DNA of 13,622 nt. Origin: Candidatus Bathyarchaeota archaeon. GTDB taxonomy: Archaea; Thermoproteota; Bathyarchaeia; Bathyarchaeales; DTEX01. Positions 13,023 to 13,622 of the stretch are shown here, piece after piece. The notes under the pieces were generated by a model. It made no database searches. It saw only the letters and a list, made by a program, of their open reading frames with translations, and was not told the origin of the DNA. The translations under genes and the position numbers were made by a program. How positions within the stretch are numbered: position 1 is the first letter of the stretch; each line of letters begins with the position of its first letter. The stretch lies in assembly GCA_026414245.1 (NCBI GenBank), contig JAOAJJ010000014.1, forward strand, positions 1-13,622, in the 5' to 3' direction.

Positions 13023-13622
13023 TTAAGCTTTAAATCCTATAAATAGCATGTCGCTATTAAAGTCCGGCATATCTATGATGACACGATTGTTAGAGACCTT
13101 GACTACTGGTCTAAAAACTTTTCTGGAGCCCAGCTCTATCCCCTCCCATCTACACGATGCCCCATCTAGCTTTAATTTCATGTCCCAGTTATAGGGCGTG
13201 TAGACGACCACTTTTTCTTCGCTTTCAGAGACTCTTACCTCGGGGGTTTCACTCAAAAGTTTCTCGTTCGCCGGCTTAATGTTAAATAGATCATATTTTT
13301 CAAAGATCCATTTGGCGAAGGATGCATCAAAGGCTCCTGGAAACCTCAGCGCGGTGCTCCACTCGTATGGTGTCCCGGAAAATCGCTCACCCCAGAACTT
13401 TCTACCCTTCTTATGCCAAGACCATATTCCGTGAGCGCCATACGCGGTTCCAGCTTTTGCCCCCGAGAGGAGACTCTGCCATATTGCCTTCCTAACATCG
13501 AATCTGCCGAATCTACCATATTTGCCCCCATGCGAGTGCCCCTCGTAGCATGGCTCCCCATTCACTATGGGTCTTTTAACCGGCATATTGTAGAATTTTT
13601 GGGCGAGCTCGTATGGGAGGTG
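13023..13622 (-). CDS. DUF4038 / GH140-like glycoside hydrolase, C-terminal part
   Basis: The frame is open from base 13622 to the stop at 13023 (199 codons), so the N-terminal part lies outside the window; a Met at 13586 is internal. The fragment begins HLPYELAQKFYNMPVKRPIV. It contains NGEPCYEG, a probable catalytic-Glu region, then a YGAHGIWSW stretch, and matches the end of the DUF4038 TIM-barrel family that includes the GH140 apiosidases of bacterial pectin use. The last 80 residues are β-rich (VRVSESEEKVVVYTPYNW, DMLFIGFKA) like the C-terminal sandwich that follows the barrel. The enzyme would hydrolyse a plant- or microbe-derived polysaccharide. The family is mainly bacterial, so acquisition by transfer is plausible. 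Substrate and any signal peptide cannot be judged. Confidence 0.8.
   Translation of the reverse strand, partial: HLPYELAQKFYNMPVKRPIVNGEPCYEGHSHGGKYGRFGRFDVRKAIWQSLLSGAKAGTAYGAHGIWSWHKKGRKFWGERFSGTPYEWSTALRFPGAFDASFAKWIFEKYDLFNIKPANEKLLSETPEVRVSESEEKVVVYTPYNWDMKLKLDGASCRWEGIELGSRKVFRPVVKVSNNRVIIDMPDFNSDMLFIGFKA

Noticed and set aside
13346..13561. Minus-strand 71-codon frame inside the hydrolase gene
   Set aside because: It is a shifted reading of the DUF4038 coding sequence, composed of Gly/Arg/Ser-rich shadow translation.
1..13622. CRISPR array, insertion sequence or integrase
   Set aside because: No regularly spaced repeats, terminal inverted repeats, transposase or recombinase motifs were seen on either strand.

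Overview
The window looks like chromosomal DNA of an archaeon of the TACK/Thermoproteota side, with Bathyarchaeia as a tentative guess. Evidence seen in the sequence: a eukaryote-like ribosomal protein S25e (absent from most euryarchaea), a tetraether-lipid synthase-type radical SAM enzyme, a stand-alone aspartate carbamoyltransferase regulatory chain, an archaeal AbrB-PhoU fusion, TATA-box promoters about 25-50 bp before genes, and GGTG-type ribosome sites. The lineage assignment is inference and needs a tree.

Layout. Positions 1-3689 (minus strand) hold a co-directional run read right to left: pyrI, a THEP1-type NTPase, RNase HII, a winged-helix/KaiC-like ATPase and a membrane family-2 glycosyltransferase that leaves the window at base 1. 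Positions 3852-4868 (minus) encode a HypE-like AIR-synthase-family ATPase. It is divergent from a plus-strand DUF151 bifunctional-nuclease-like protein (5017-5502), followed by a 573-residue fusion whose C-terminal half is an MtdB-like methylene-tetrahydropterin dehydrogenase (5669-7390). That gene converges, with six bases between stop codons, on an AbrB-PhoU regulator (7397-8410, minus). Then come S25e (8582-8908), the tetraether-synthase-like radical SAM protein (9004-10494) and an LDH-like malate dehydrogenase (10566-11495), all minus. On the plus strand, 11600-11979 is a cyclophilin-like (TM1367-type) gene broken by one frameshift. An unrecognised 100-residue protein (12166-12468, minus), a tRNA-Pro(UGG) with encoded CCA (12660-12737, plus) and the C-terminal end of a DUF4038/GH140-like glycoside hydrolase (13023-13622, minus, leaving the right edge) complete the window.

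How the genes fit together. Most are housekeeping or metabolic: pyrimidine regulation, RNA-primer/ribonucleotide removal, one-carbon transfer on a pterin, phosphate or stress regulation, translation, membrane lipid coupling and central carbon. There is no clear single multi-gene novel system. The most unusual item is the fusion of an unrecognised, possibly TraB/PrgY-like N-terminal region to a full MtdB-like dehydrogenase. Next are the apparent 7-base tandem-unit loss in the cyclophilin-like gene and the Asp-Asp variant of the RNase HII catalytic motif. The glycoside hydrolase next to a tRNA gene may be an acquired polysaccharide-use gene.
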